Shown in pieces: positions 18,683-26,796 of a stretch of 59,781 nucleotides of DNA. The stretch is taken from NCBI GenBank assembly GCA_019873655.1, contig JAIOAU010000018.1:1-59781 (forward strand), given 5' to 3'. The notes under the pieces are model-generated. The model saw nothing but the letters and a program-made list of their open reading frames with translations, was not told the origin of the DNA and ran no database searches. A program made the translations under genes and the position numbers. Source of the stretch: Chloroflexota bacterium. GTDB lineage: Bacteria > Chloroflexota > Anaerolineae > Anaerolineales > Villigracilaceae. Position 1 is the stretch's first letter; each line of letters starts with the position of its first letter.

Positions 18683-19015
18683 ATGGCGCTTCCTCCGCCC
18701 CGACCCGTCCCTCTTCCCATCGAAGTCCCTCCCGACCTGCAGCCGGTATACGCCAACACCGCCCGCATCGCCCATGCCCCGGCCGAATTCGTGATCGAAT
18801 TCGCCCGCATCCTGCCCGGTGAAACCAAAGCCATCGTAGGAGCGCGGGTCATCATGTCGCCGGTGGGGGCCAAACTGCTCCTGCAGGCACTGACCGACAA
18901 CCTGGGCCGCTACGAAAGCACCTTCGGCCCGATCAACATCCCCAGCGGCTCCAGCCTGGCCGACCAACTCTTCCGGCCGCCGCATCCGCCCGAGCCGCCG
19001 CCGGACAAGAAATAG
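18683..19015 (+). CDS. DUF3467 family protein
   Basis: 110 residues. Core features of DUF3467 are YANTARIAHAPAEFVIEFA, the ARVIMSPVGAKLLLQAL helix and NLGRYESTFGPI. Both ends are Pro-rich. Function unknown in the family. Placed 15 nt after ssb and 3 nt before the translin-like gene, so it is probably in the same operon. Confidence 0.85.
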   Translation: MALPPPRPVPLPIEVPPDLQPVYANTARIAHAPAEFVIEFARILPGETKAIVGARVIMSPVGAKLLLQALTDNLGRYESTFGPINIPSGSSLADQLFRPPHPPEPPPDKK

Positions 19016-19018
19016 CGC

Positions 19019-19699
19019 ATGCACAAACTCGACCTCATCTCCGAACAAATCCGCAAGGCTTTCGAGGCGCGCAACGCGGCGCGGGACAAAGCCCTGGCGC
19101 AAGCGCGTCTCCTGACGCGCGCCTGCGCCCTGGCCATCCGCGCCGTCCACCGCGCCGAGGACGAAGTGATGCACGCTCACCTGGCCGAGGCCCGCGACCT
19201 GGTCGCCGCCCTGCGCCGGGAACTGGCCGAGTTTCCCGACCTCTACTATGCTGGCTACACGCAAGACGCCCTCAAGGAATACGCCGAGGCCGCCATCACC
19301 TGCGCCCTCATCCGTCACCAACCTCTCCCCACCCTCGACGAACTCGACCTGCCTCCCGCCACCTACCTCAACGGCCTGGCCGAGGCCATCGGCGAACTCC
19401 GCCGCCGCTGCCTCGACATCCTGCGTCACGGCTACTCCGCCGAAGTCGAACACCTGCTCGGTCACATGGACGACATCTTCTCCGTCCTGGTCACGATGGA
19501 CTTCCCCGACGCCATCACCAACGGCCTGCGCCGCCAAACCGACGTGGCCCGCAGCCTCATCGAACGCACGCGCGGCGACGTCACCTTCAGCCTGCGCGGC
19601 GAACACCTTGAACGCTCCATCCAGCGTCTCAGCGCCCAACTCTCCGGCGAGACCCCGCCCGGCAACCCCCGTCCCCATCCCTCCCCCGACGAGGAATGA
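19019..19699 (+). CDS. Translin-family protein
   Basis: 226 residues, mostly helical. Family features: EARDLVAALRRELAEFPDLYYAGYTQDALKEY-type helix pair early, GLAEAIGELRRRCLDILRHG, MDDIFSVLVTMDFPDAI and GLRRQTDVARSLIERTRGD. These are the translin/TRAX C-terminal helices. Translin and TRAX form RNA/DNA-binding octamers, and the TRAX subunit is a Mg-dependent RNase; homologues exist in archaea and a few bacteria. It sits in the ssb operon, so a nucleic-acid role fits. The last 4 bases overlap the next gene. Confidence 0.75.
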   Translation: MHKLDLISEQIRKAFEARNAARDKALAQARLLTRACALAIRAVHRAEDEVMHAHLAEARDLVAALRRELAEFPDLYYAGYTQDALKEYAEAAITCALIRHQPLPTLDELDLPPATYLNGLAEAIGELRRRCLDILRHGYSAEVEHLLGHMDDIFSVLVTMDFPDAITNGLRRQTDVARSLIERTRGDVTFSLRGEHLERSIQRLSAQLSGETPPGNPRPHPSPDEE

Positions 19700-20238
19700 C
19701 CATGCCCCGCCCCGCCCATCGTCACCGGCTTCTGCTGTACACCTATCTCTTGAACCGCTGGTGGCGGGCGGTCATGGCTTGCGGCGTCACCCTGTTGCTC
19801 TTGACCGCCGGCCTGGCGCTCATCCCCTACTACTTCCCCCAATTCCCCGTCGTCTGGGTCGCCGACTGGATTCTGTGGATCACCGCCGGCCTGGGCGCGC
19901 TGACCGTCTGCGGGGCGCTCTTCCTGGCTTCCATCCGCAAATCGGCCTACGTCCAGGTCTTCCCCGATCACCTGCGCCTGGTGACGCCCTTCCTGCGCCT
20001 CCGCATCGGCTACCAGCGTCTGCGCCGCACGTACACCGCCGAGATGAGCCAGTTGTTCCCGCTCAAGAAACTGCGCGGCCGCAAGCGCGACATCCTGCGC
20101 CCCCTCGTCGGCCGGACGGCGGTCGTGCTGGAACTGCGCCAACTGCCGCTCAGCCGCTCGGCGCTCAGCCTCTTCCTCTCCCCCTTCTTCTTCCCCGATA
20201 AAACCCCCGCCTGGCCCTTCTGGTCTCTGACTGGATGA
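19696..20238 (+). CDS. Two-helix membrane protein with PH-like domain, probably frameshifted
   Basis: 180 residues as read. Two hydrophobic helices lie at about 24-46 and 56-78, followed by SAYVQVFPDHLRLVTPFLRLRIGY and a basic linker, then a strand with AVVLELRQLPLS, as in bacterial PH-like membrane proteins. The frame stops after PAWPFWSLTG, but the next frame continues at 20229 with DWMTFATELDSAFSAFQDHV and runs to a stop at 20355-20357. A single missing base near 20227-20229 explains this. The 4-base overlap (ATGA) couples it to the translin-like gene. Confidence 0.65.
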   Translation: MTMPRPAHRHRLLLYTYLLNRWWRAVMACGVTLLLLTAGLALIPYYFPQFPVVWVADWILWITAGLGALTVCGALFLASIRKSAYVQVFPDHLRLVTPFLRLRIGYQRLRRTYTAEMSQLFPLKKLRGRKRDILRPLVGRTAVVLELRQLPLSRSALSLFLSPFFFPDKTPAWPFWSLTG

Positions 20239-20357
20239 CCTTCGCCACCGAACTGGACTCGGCCTTCAGCGCCTTTCAAGACCATGTGCGCCAAGCGGTT
20301 CGTCCGCCTGCCCCAGGTCTGCTCGGCAACCTGACCGATTCCTCAAGTCATCGTTAA
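20229..20357 (+). pseudogene. Out-of-frame C-terminal extension of the preceding gene
   Basis: Reads DWMTFATELD...LTDSSSHR and then a stop, and follows naturally from FWSL if one base is restored. Could be a true frameshift mutation, programmed slippage, or a sequencing error. Confidence 0.5.
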
Positions 20358-20460
20358 ATTCGCGTTCCACAAAAAATCCGCGCAATCCGCGGCTAAAAAC
20401 ACAAACGTCCGAACTTAAGGAGTCTCAGAAAAAGCCATCAAAGTATTGACCAAAACGGTT

Positions 20461-20466
20461 TATAAT
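20461..20466 (+). promoter_or_regulatory. -10 box of the lipoprotein gene
   Basis: TATAAT. A perfect palindrome GAGCCGCGCGGCTC (20471-20484) follows at the expected transcription start and may be an operator or 5' hairpin. The ATG is at 20516 after AAAGGAG. Confidence 0.5.
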
Positions 20467-20515
20467 GAATGAGCCGCGCGGCTCTCTATATCATTCACAA
20501 TGAAAGGAGTTCTCT

Positions 20516-20998
20516 ATGTCATCAAAAACCAAACTGTGGGGTATTCTGTTGGCAGCCGCCATGCTGACCCTGTCGGTCCTGGCCTGCACGGTCTCTACCG
20601 GCGGAGGCGGAGGGGGGCAAGAACCCTTCACAGGCGGCGAATGTGAGGGAAACAGCATCCGCCTGAACATGAATTCCAGCGCCTCTGGCAACATTCAGGG
20701 CGGCAACACCTTCGAGCAGGTCTATCAAATGTTCTGCCTGTGGGTGCCAGAGAACGGCAGCCGCCTCGTCATCGAGGTCAGCAATTTCAGCGCCGACGTC
20801 GACTTGGACCTCTATGTAGACCGTTCCTACTCCACCCTCCTGTCTGAGTCGGGATTCGGCGAATGGTACTCGAACGATGTTGGCACCACCCGCGAACAGG
20901 TCACCATCAACAATCCGGGCGGGCGCTATTACATCCAGGTCGTCTCCTACAACGGCTCACCGAGTTCCTTCACCATCTCCAACACCTTCACGCCCTAA
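20516..20998 (+). CDS. Lipoprotein with pre-peptidase C-terminal-like domain
   Basis: 160 residues. Signal peptide with lipobox LSVLAC (C24), a Gly-rich linker, then a beta-rich domain with the PPC-like elements VSNFSADVDLDLYVDR and GGRYYIQVVSYNGSPSSFTI. Such domains are found on secreted proteins and bind matrix or are cleaved. Own -10 box and terminator (21023), so monocistronic. Confidence 0.75.
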   Translation: MSSKTKLWGILLAAAMLTLSVLACTVSTGGGGGGQEPFTGGECEGNSIRLNMNSSASGNIQGGNTFEQVYQMFCLWVPENGSRLVIEVSNFSADVDLDLYVDRSYSTLLSESGFGEWYSNDVGTTREQVTINNPGGRYYIQVVSYNGSPSSFTISNTFTP

Positions 20999-21022
20999 TC
21001 AGCAGGACTTCGGGGCAGGCAC

Positions 21023-21049
21023 AGGGGCAGACCACTTCAGTCTGCCCCT
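21023..21049 (+). terminator. Terminator hairpin
   Basis: AGGGGCAGAC and GTCTGCCCCT, a 10-bp stem with a 7-nt loop, followed by CTTTA. Confidence 0.65.
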
Positions 21050-21092
21050 CTTTACATACACCATCTCGTTTGGATTCAGGAAAGGATGACAT

Positions 21093-21905
21093 ATGAAACT
21101 CCGTCTTCTGCCCCTCATCTTCCTGCTTGCGTTATGGCTGGCTGCCTGCGGCAGTCCTTCTCCAGCCGCGCCGACCGTCCCAAGCGCCACCGCCCTCCCC
21201 ACCGACACCCCCCTTCCTCCCACCGAGACCCCCACGCCGTCGCCAACAGAGACGCCGACAGAGACGCCCACGGCCACCTTCACCCCCTCCCCCACCGAGA
21301 CGTTCACCCCCACCCTCACCTTCACCCCCACCGAGACGCCGACCATCACCCTCACGCCGACGCCGGTCGTCTTGCGCTTCGAGGTCCGGGAACAGGCCAA
21401 TTGCCGCTACGGCCCCGGCGCGCCCTTCCTCTATAAATACGGTTTGGTCGCCGGCAGCAACATGGAAGCCATCGGCCGCAACTACAACGCCAGTTGGCTG
21501 TTCGTGCGCGCCATCGGCGGGACCAATCCCTGCTGGGTCAACGCCTCGCTGCTCAACGTGCGCGGCGACCCCGCCACCCTGCCCGAAGTGGACCCCTTCA
21601 TCATCCTGCCCATCTCGCCCTACTACCCCGCCCTGACCGGCGTCAGCGCCGCCCGCAGCGGGACGACCGTCAACTTCTCCTGGGACCCGCTGATTCTGCG
21701 CGCCGGCGACGACTCCCTACAAACCCCCTACGTGGTCGCCGCCTGGGTCTGCCGCAACGGCGCCTACGTGTTCGACGTGGTCGGCTCCTACACCACCTCC
21801 GCCTCGGTCAACGACGACGCCAGTTGCAACGGCGCCCGGGTCGCCTACGTGATGGGCGCCGAGAAACACGGCTACACGCCGTGGGTCCGAGTCAGCCTGC
21901 CGTGA
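21093..21905 (+). CDS. Lipoprotein with Thr/Pro linker, SH3-like and Ig-like domains
   Basis: 270 residues. Lipobox LAAC (C19); a long Thr/Pro/Glu linker (about 22-93) of TPTxTPT repeats; an SH3b-like domain (VREQANCRYGPGAPFLYKYGLVAGSNMEAIGRNYNASWLFVR, about 97-150); and a C-terminal Fn3/Ig-like domain. A surface lipoprotein, probably cell-wall bound. Followed after 13 nt by the GH16 gene, suggesting an operon. Confidence 0.8.
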   Translation: MKLRLLPLIFLLALWLAACGSPSPAAPTVPSATALPTDTPLPPTETPTPSPTETPTETPTATFTPSPTETFTPTLTFTPTETPTITLTPTPVVLRFEVREQANCRYGPGAPFLYKYGLVAGSNMEAIGRNYNASWLFVRAIGGTNPCWVNASLLNVRGDPATLPEVDPFIILPISPYYPALTGVSAARSGTTVNFSWDPLILRAGDDSLQTPYVVAAWVCRNGAYVFDVVGSYTTSASVNDDASCNGARVAYVMGAEKHGYTPWVRVSLP

Positions 21906-21918
21906 TTGCTCGAAACCG

Positions 21919-22719
21919 ATGAAAAGAGTTCTGCTTCTCCTCCTTGTTCTCTCGTTCCTCTCTCTCCCCCTCACCGCCTGCGCGCCCCGCTGGCGGCTCG
22001 TCTGGGCCGATGAGTTCGACCTGCCCGACGGCTCCCCGCCTGATCCGTCCAACTGGAACCATTCGACCGGCGGGACCGGCTGGGGCAACGGCGAGTTGCA
22101 GTATTACACCGACCGCCTCGAAAACGCCCACATCGAGGACGGCATGCTGGTCATCACGGCCATCCAGGAGGATTACATGGGCCGGCATTACACCTCCGCC
22201 CGCCTCAATACGATGGTCTGGCATGAATTCCTGTACGGGCGGATCGAGGTGCGCGCCCGCCTGCCGAACACCCAGGGCATCTGGCCGGCCATCTGGATGA
22301 TGCCGGCGCGCGCCAACTACGGCAACTGGCCCGCCAGCGGCGAAATCGACATCATGGAACTGATCGGCCGGGAACCTTTCCGCGTCTACGGCACGCTCCA
22401 CTACGGCAACCCCCACCAACAGAGCGGCGGATTCTACGACCTCCCCAACGGCGCGACCTTCGATCAGGATTTCCACGTCTTCGCGATCGAGTGGGAGGAG
22501 AACGAAATCCGCTGGTACGTGGACGACATTCTGTACCACCGCGAGACCGAGTGGTTCACTTCCATGCCGAGCGCAAAATACCCCGCCCCGTTCGATCAAC
22601 CCTTCTACCTCATCCTCAACGTGGCCGTCGGCGGACATTGGCCCGGCTCGCCCGATGAGACCAGCGTCTTCCCGCAAAGCATGTGGGTGGACTACGTGCG
22701 CGTCTACCAGAAGAGATAG
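21919..22719 (+). CDS. Glycoside hydrolase family 16 lipoprotein (beta-glucanase)
   Basis: 266 residues. Lipobox LTAC (C21). The GH16 catalytic motif GEIDIMELIG holds E142 (nucleophile), D144 and E147 (acid/base). GTGWGNGELQYYT, GRIEVRARLP and WPAIWMMP form the substrate groove; FDQPFYLILNVAVGGHWPG is the C-terminal family block. Probably hydrolyses beta-1,3 or mixed-linkage glucan at the cell surface. Confidence 0.92.
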   Translation: MKRVLLLLLVLSFLSLPLTACAPRWRLVWADEFDLPDGSPPDPSNWNHSTGGTGWGNGELQYYTDRLENAHIEDGMLVITAIQEDYMGRHYTSARLNTMVWHEFLYGRIEVRARLPNTQGIWPAIWMMPARANYGNWPASGEIDIMELIGREPFRVYGTLHYGNPHQQSGGFYDLPNGATFDQDFHVFAIEWEENEIRWYVDDILYHRETEWFTSMPSAKYPAPFDQPFYLILNVAVGGHWPGSPDETSVFPQSMWVDYVRVYQKR

Positions 22720-22732
22720 CCCGGAATCCCCC

Positions 22733-23635
22733 ATGCAACTCTTCGACCTGTGCCTGGCCTGGAACTGGGAATACGACGCCGACTTCGTCGCCCTGCTCGA
22801 AGCGGCCTGCGCCCGCCGCGGCCTGACCTGCCTCTCCGTCACCCCCGCCAACCTGGACGCCGTCCTGGAGGGCCTGGCGCAGCGGCGACTGGCCTTCCGC
22901 TCCTTCCTCGACCGCGCCTCGGACGCCGACCCGGCCTTCCAGCCGCTCGCCGACCGGGCGCGCGGCCGCGGCGTCTTCCGCATCAACCCCCAGGAACTCT
23001 GCCGCTGGGCCGACGACAAAGCCACCATGCACCTGGAATTCCTCAGCCACGGCATCCACGTTCCCTACACCATCCTGCTTGCCCCCTTCCGCGACGCCCC
23101 CGCCCTGCTCGGCATCGACCTGACCCCTCTGGGCGGACGCTTCGCCATCAAACCGGCGCACGGCGGCGGCGGGGAGGGAGTCATCATCGAAGCCTCCACC
23201 CTCGAGGAGGTCCACGCCGCCCGCCAGCAGCAGCCGGACGAAAAATACATCCTGCAAGCCCACATCCAGCCCTGCCTTCTGGATGGGCGGCCGGCCTGGT
23301 TCCGCGTGTTGTACTGCGGCGGCATGGTTTACCCCTGCTGGTGGGACACCCAAACCCACCTCTACGCCCCCGTGACCGAGGACCAGGCCCGAACGTTCGG
23401 CCTGCGCCCCCTCTGGGACATCACAACCCGCATTGCCCGCGTCTGCCGCCTCGACCTGTTCTCAAGCGAAATCGGCCTCACTGAAGAGGGCCTGTTCCTG
23501 GTCGCCGACTACGTCAACAACCCCATCGACCTGCGCCTGCAATCCAAGGCCGCCGACGGCGTCCCGGACGCCATCGTCGAGAGCATCGCCGAACGGTTGG
23601 CCATGCTGGTCGAGGTGCATGGGCCGATTGCCTGA
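22733..23635 (+). CDS. ATP-grasp-like protein
   Basis: 300 residues from the ATG at 22733. The glycine-rich ATP-grasp loop is RFAIKPAHGGGGEGVII (about 138-155), preceded by DDKATMHLEFLSHGIHVPYT and followed by KYILQAHIQP and the metal-binding end LVADYVNNPIDLRLQ. ATP-grasp enzymes join a carboxylate to an amine or thiol via an acyl-phosphate; the substrate here is unknown. Overlaps no gene but is 13 nt after GH16, with no own promoter seen. Confidence 0.75.
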   Translation: MQLFDLCLAWNWEYDADFVALLEAACARRGLTCLSVTPANLDAVLEGLAQRRLAFRSFLDRASDADPAFQPLADRARGRGVFRINPQELCRWADDKATMHLEFLSHGIHVPYTILLAPFRDAPALLGIDLTPLGGRFAIKPAHGGGGEGVIIEASTLEEVHAARQQQPDEKYILQAHIQPCLLDGRPAWFRVLYCGGMVYPCWWDTQTHLYAPVTEDQARTFGLRPLWDITTRIARVCRLDLFSSEIGLTEEGLFLVADYVNNPIDLRLQSKAADGVPDAIVESIAERLAMLVEVHGPIA

Positions 23636-23658
23636 CAAGAAGGAAACAAGTAAACGCA

Positions 23659-23680
23659 AGGGCGGCCGCACGGCCGCCCT
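23659..23680. terminator. Hairpin between convergent genes
   Basis: AGGGCGGCC-GCAC-GGCCGCCCT, a 9-bp stem between the ATP-grasp gene and folD. Confidence 0.6.
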
Positions 23681-23686
23681 CGTCCT

Positions 23687-24565
23687 TCATTTGTCCTGCA
23701 ACTCCGCCGCCCGCAGGGTATTCTTCATCAGCATGGCAATCGTCATCGGGCCGACCCCGCCCGGGACGGGGGTGATCCAGCCCGCTACCTCCTTGGCCTC
23801 CTCGAAGTGGACATCGCCGACCAGGCGGTGTCCGCTCTTTTTGGTGGCGTCGGGGACCGAGTTGATGCCCACATCGATGACCGCCGCGCCGGGCTTGATC
23901 CAGTCGCCGCGCACGAAGTTGGCCTTGCCGATGGCGGCGATCAGGATGTCCGCCTGGCGGACGACCGCAGGCAGGTCGCGCGTCCGCGAGTGGCAGACGG
24001 TGACGGTGGCGTTCTTGCCGATCAGCAGCAAGGCGGCCGGCATGCCGACGATGTTCGAGCGCCCCAGCACGACAGCGTGAGCGCCCTCGATCGGCACCCC
24101 GGCCTGCTCGAGCAGGTAGATGCAGCCGTAGGGCGTGCAGGGGACGAAGAGCGGTTCGCGGCCCTTCTGCGCCAGCCGGCCGATGTTGATGGGCGAGAAG
24201 CCGTCCACGTCCTTCTCAATGCTGATGAGCGAGAGGACGCGCTCCTCGTTCAAGTGCGCCGGCAGCGGCAGTTGCACCAGGATGCCGTGAATCTTCTTGC
24301 TGGCGTTCAGTTTCTTGATCAACTTCTCCAGTTCTTCCTGGCTGACGTCTGCTGGCAGATGATGGCTGACCGATCCCATCCCAAGTTCGGCGCAGGCTTT
24401 TTGCTTGGAGGCCACGTAGGTGGCCGAGTCGACCCGGTCGCCCACCAGGACGGTCGCCAGGGTGGGCTTGGGCTTGCCCGCCGCGATTCGTTTGGCCACC
24501 TCGGCCGCGACCTGCTCGCGCACCTGTTGGGCGATGGCCTTTCCATCAATGATTTGAGCCGTCAT
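23687..24565 (-). CDS. folD: FolD methylene-THF dehydrogenase/cyclohydrolase
   Basis: 292 residues. Interconverts 5,10-methylene-THF and 10-formyl-THF. Signature TYVASKQKACAELGM carries the catalytic Lys; GILVQLPLPAHLNEERVLSLISIEKDVDGF and the C-terminal PVPGGVGPMTIAMLMKNT are diagnostic. Ribosome-binding site GAGGAGG. Monocistronic with its own -10 box. Confidence 0.96.
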   Translation of the reverse strand: MTAQIIDGKAIAQQVREQVAAEVAKRIAAGKPKPTLATVLVGDRVDSATYVASKQKACAELGMGSVSHHLPADVSQEELEKLIKKLNASKKIHGILVQLPLPAHLNEERVLSLISIEKDVDGFSPINIGRLAQKGREPLFVPCTPYGCIYLLEQAGVPIEGAHAVVLGRSNIVGMPAALLLIGKNATVTVCHSRTRDLPAVVRQADILIAAIGKANFVRGDWIKPGAAVIDVGINSVPDATKKSGHRLVGDVHFEEAKEVAGWITPVPGGVGPMTIAMLMKNTLRAAELQDK

Positions 24566-24588
24566 TTTTCCTCCTCGAAATCATCCTT

Positions 24589-24594
24589 ATTATA
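24589..24594 (-). promoter_or_regulatory. -10 box for folD
   Basis: TATAAT on the minus strand directly preceded by TG, 23 nt before the folD ATG. Confidence 0.6.
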
Positions 24595-24625
24595 CAATGG
24601 ACATCTTGCAAAAGTGCTTCACCGT

Positions 24626-24763
24626 CCTGAGCGGAGCCGCACGCCCTGAGCCTGCCGAAGGGTTGTGCGGCGCAATCGAAGGACGTTTTCTCCAGGATAG
24701 TCTGAGTTTCTTTTCACTCACCCTTCGACTGCGCTCCTCGTTCTGCTCGTCGCTCCGCTCAGG
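24626..24763. repeat. Inverted REP-like element between folD and mtaB
   Basis: CCTGAGCGGAGC (24626-24637) and its exact complement GCTCCGCTCAGG (24752-24763), with inner CGAAGGG/CCCTTCG arms. A widespread type of intergenic palindrome in environmental bacteria. No gene is seen in 24566-24776. Confidence 0.6.
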
Positions 24764-24776
24764 GCGTAGGATGGAC

Positions 24777-26060
24777 TTATGCAAGAGGTTCAATCTTTCC
24801 CGTCAATTCCTCATCGTCCAACCTTTCCAGACGGACGAGGTCGATCCGATTCCAGCGCGGCTGGGAGGCCTCGGCGGAGACGCGCAAGTAGTTGCCGGTC
24901 AGGCCCTCCAGCCGCCAGCGGCCCCCGGCGAGGGGAGAAGCCGTCTCCCACAGCACCGGCAGGGCGCGGCCGAGGAAACGGGCGCGGTAAACCTGCGCCG
25001 ACTCGGCCAGCGCCTGCCGCAGCAGCGCGCTGCGCCGACGGGCGACCTCGCCTGCCACCCGCCCCGGCAGGCGCGCCGCCGCCGTCCCCGGGCGGGGAGA
25101 GTAAGTGAAGACATGCCCCCCGGCGAACTGCATGGCCTGGACGAAAGCCAGAGTCTCGGCGAACTCGGCCTCGCTTTCGCCGGGGAAACCGGCGATCAGG
25201 TCGGTGGTCACGGCCAAGTCGGGGATGGCGGCGCGGGCCGCGGCGACCAGGTCGGCAAAGGCCTCGGGCGTCGTCTTGCGCGCCATGCGGCGCAGCACCG
25301 TCGGGCTGCCCGATTGCAGCGGCAGGTGCAGGTGCGGACAGAGACGAGAGTCCTGCCAGATGGCGAAGAAATCCGGCTCCAGGTCCCACGGTTCGAGCGA
25401 GGAGAGGCGCAGGCGCGGCGTCTCCGTCCCGGCCAGGATGGCCGCGACCAGGTCGCCCAGCCGCCGCGGCGGGGTCAAATCCTGGCCCCACGAGCCAAGA
25501 TGGACGCCGGTCAGGACGACCTCCTGAGTCCCGCCGGCGAGCGCGGCCCGCACCTCGGCGAGGACGGCCTCCACGGAGCGGGAACGGCCCGGGCCGCGCG
25601 CCAGGGTGGTGATGCAGAAGGTGCAGGCGTTGTCGCAGCCGTCCTGCACTTTGAGAAAGGCGCGCGTGCGGGCGCGCAGACCCGGCAGGGGCTGGCGGGC
25701 GAGCGGTTCGAGGTCGAAGAACGCCTGCGGCAGACCGAGCAGGTCGGCGGCCAGCGCGTCCTTGTCCTGGTTGGGGACGACGCGCCAAACCCCCGGCAGG
25801 GCAGCGGCCGCCTGCGGTTCGAGCGTGGCCCAGCAGCCGGTCGCCAGAATGCGCCCGGTCCCGGCCCGCGCCGCCCGCCGGATAGCGGCGCGCGAATCGG
25901 AGGCCGCCTCGGCCGTGACCGTGCAGGTGTTGACGATGGTCAGGTCGGCCTCCGCCGCGCTGGCGACGATTTCGTGACCGGCGGCCCGGAACTGGCGGGC
26001 GATGGTCTCGATTTCAGCCTGGTTCAGACGGCAGCCGACGGTATCGAGAAAAACCTTCAT
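24777..26060 (-). CDS. mtaB: tRNA t6A37 methylthiotransferase
   Basis: 427 residues. N-terminal UPF0004 cluster cysteines C10, C46 and C76; radical-SAM motif CDNACTFC with C142, C146 and C149; a C-terminal TRAM-like domain. Begins MKVFLDTVGCRLNQAE, as in the MtaB subgroup (not MiaB or RimO). Inserts a methylthio group into N6-threonylcarbamoyladenosine at position 37 of tRNA. Last gene of a minus-strand run with the TPR protein and a lipoprotein. Confidence 0.93.
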   Translation of the reverse strand: MKVFLDTVGCRLNQAEIETIARQFRAAGHEIVASAAEADLTIVNTCTVTAEAASDSRAAIRRAARAGTGRILATGCWATLEPQAAAALPGVWRVVPNQDKDALAADLLGLPQAFFDLEPLARQPLPGLRARTRAFLKVQDGCDNACTFCITTLARGPGRSRSVEAVLAEVRAALAGGTQEVVLTGVHLGSWGQDLTPPRRLGDLVAAILAGTETPRLRLSSLEPWDLEPDFFAIWQDSRLCPHLHLPLQSGSPTVLRRMARKTTPEAFADLVAAARAAIPDLAVTTDLIAGFPGESEAEFAETLAFVQAMQFAGGHVFTYSPRPGTAAARLPGRVAGEVARRRSALLRQALAESAQVYRARFLGRALPVLWETASPLAGGRWRLEGLTGNYLRVSAEASQPRWNRIDLVRLERLDDEELTGKIEPLA

Positions 26061-26083
26061 GCCTATACGAAAGAAACGACCAT

Positions 26084-26728
26084 CTACGGAACGACGGCGC
26101 GGAAATTGTCGAAGATGATGTCCACGCCGATTTCATCGAACGAACCGGCCAGCAGGCCGACCTCGCCCTCGGCGTGATCGCCGTCCCGAAAGCGGGCGAT
26201 CTCCTGCCCGTTGACCGAGGCGGTCAGCAGGTCGCCGAGGCAGTCGAAGCCCAGGTGATTGGGAGCCACGCCGGTCAGGATGGCCGGGCTGGAGATCATC
26301 GCCTGACCGCCGAAGAGAATGCGGTTGCCGCCCGTGACCTTGCCGACGCCGAAGTAGCCGTCGCTGGAAATGATGAAAAAGTAGAAATTATAGGGGTCGC
26401 GGTAGCGGCAAATCAGGCCGAAACGGTTGTCGAAGGGACCCGACAGGCGTCCCGCATCCACCTCCAGGCGGACGTCGCGGTAGACGCGCCCGCTCAGCGT
26501 CCAGAGGTCATACTGGGCAGTCGTCACGGTGATGCGGAACGTCCCTTGATAGTAGTTCATCTCACCCACCGGGCTGGAGGAGACCAGCCAGCCGGTGGCC
26601 GGAGAAGAAAAATCATCCAGAAACGTCTCGCCCGCAGGCGGGACGGTCGGGCTGAGCGGCGTCGCCGGCAGGCAAGCCGAGAGGAGAAAAGAAAAGCCGA
26701 GCAAGATGAAAAGCGAAAATCGGCGCAT
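26084..26728 (-). CDS. Lipoprotein, LamG/DUF1080-like fold
   Basis: 214 residues from the ATG at 26728 (GGAAGAG site; earlier in-frame starts lie in the intergenic gap). Lipobox LSAC (C19). The rest is beta-rich: FLDDFSSPATGWLV, then RVYRDVRLEVDAGRL, DNRFGLICRYRDPYNFYFFIISSDGYFGVG and VDIIFDNFRAVVP, a concanavalin-like jelly-roll common in Chloroflexota surface proteins. Function unknown. Confidence 0.7.
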   Translation of the reverse strand: MRRFSLFILLGFSFLLSACLPATPLSPTVPPAGETFLDDFSSPATGWLVSSSPVGEMNYYQGTFRITVTTAQYDLWTLSGRVYRDVRLEVDAGRLSGPFDNRFGLICRYRDPYNFYFFIISSDGYFGVGKVTGGNRILFGGQAMISSPAILTGVAPNHLGFDCLGDLLTASVNGQEIARFRDGDHAEGEVGLLAGSFDEIGVDIIFDNFRAVVP

Positions 26729-26796
26729 GACGAGGACTCTTCCGGGGTGATTGGTTGTCATTGTAACAGACAGAGGCGCAAGGCTGTACCCCGGCG

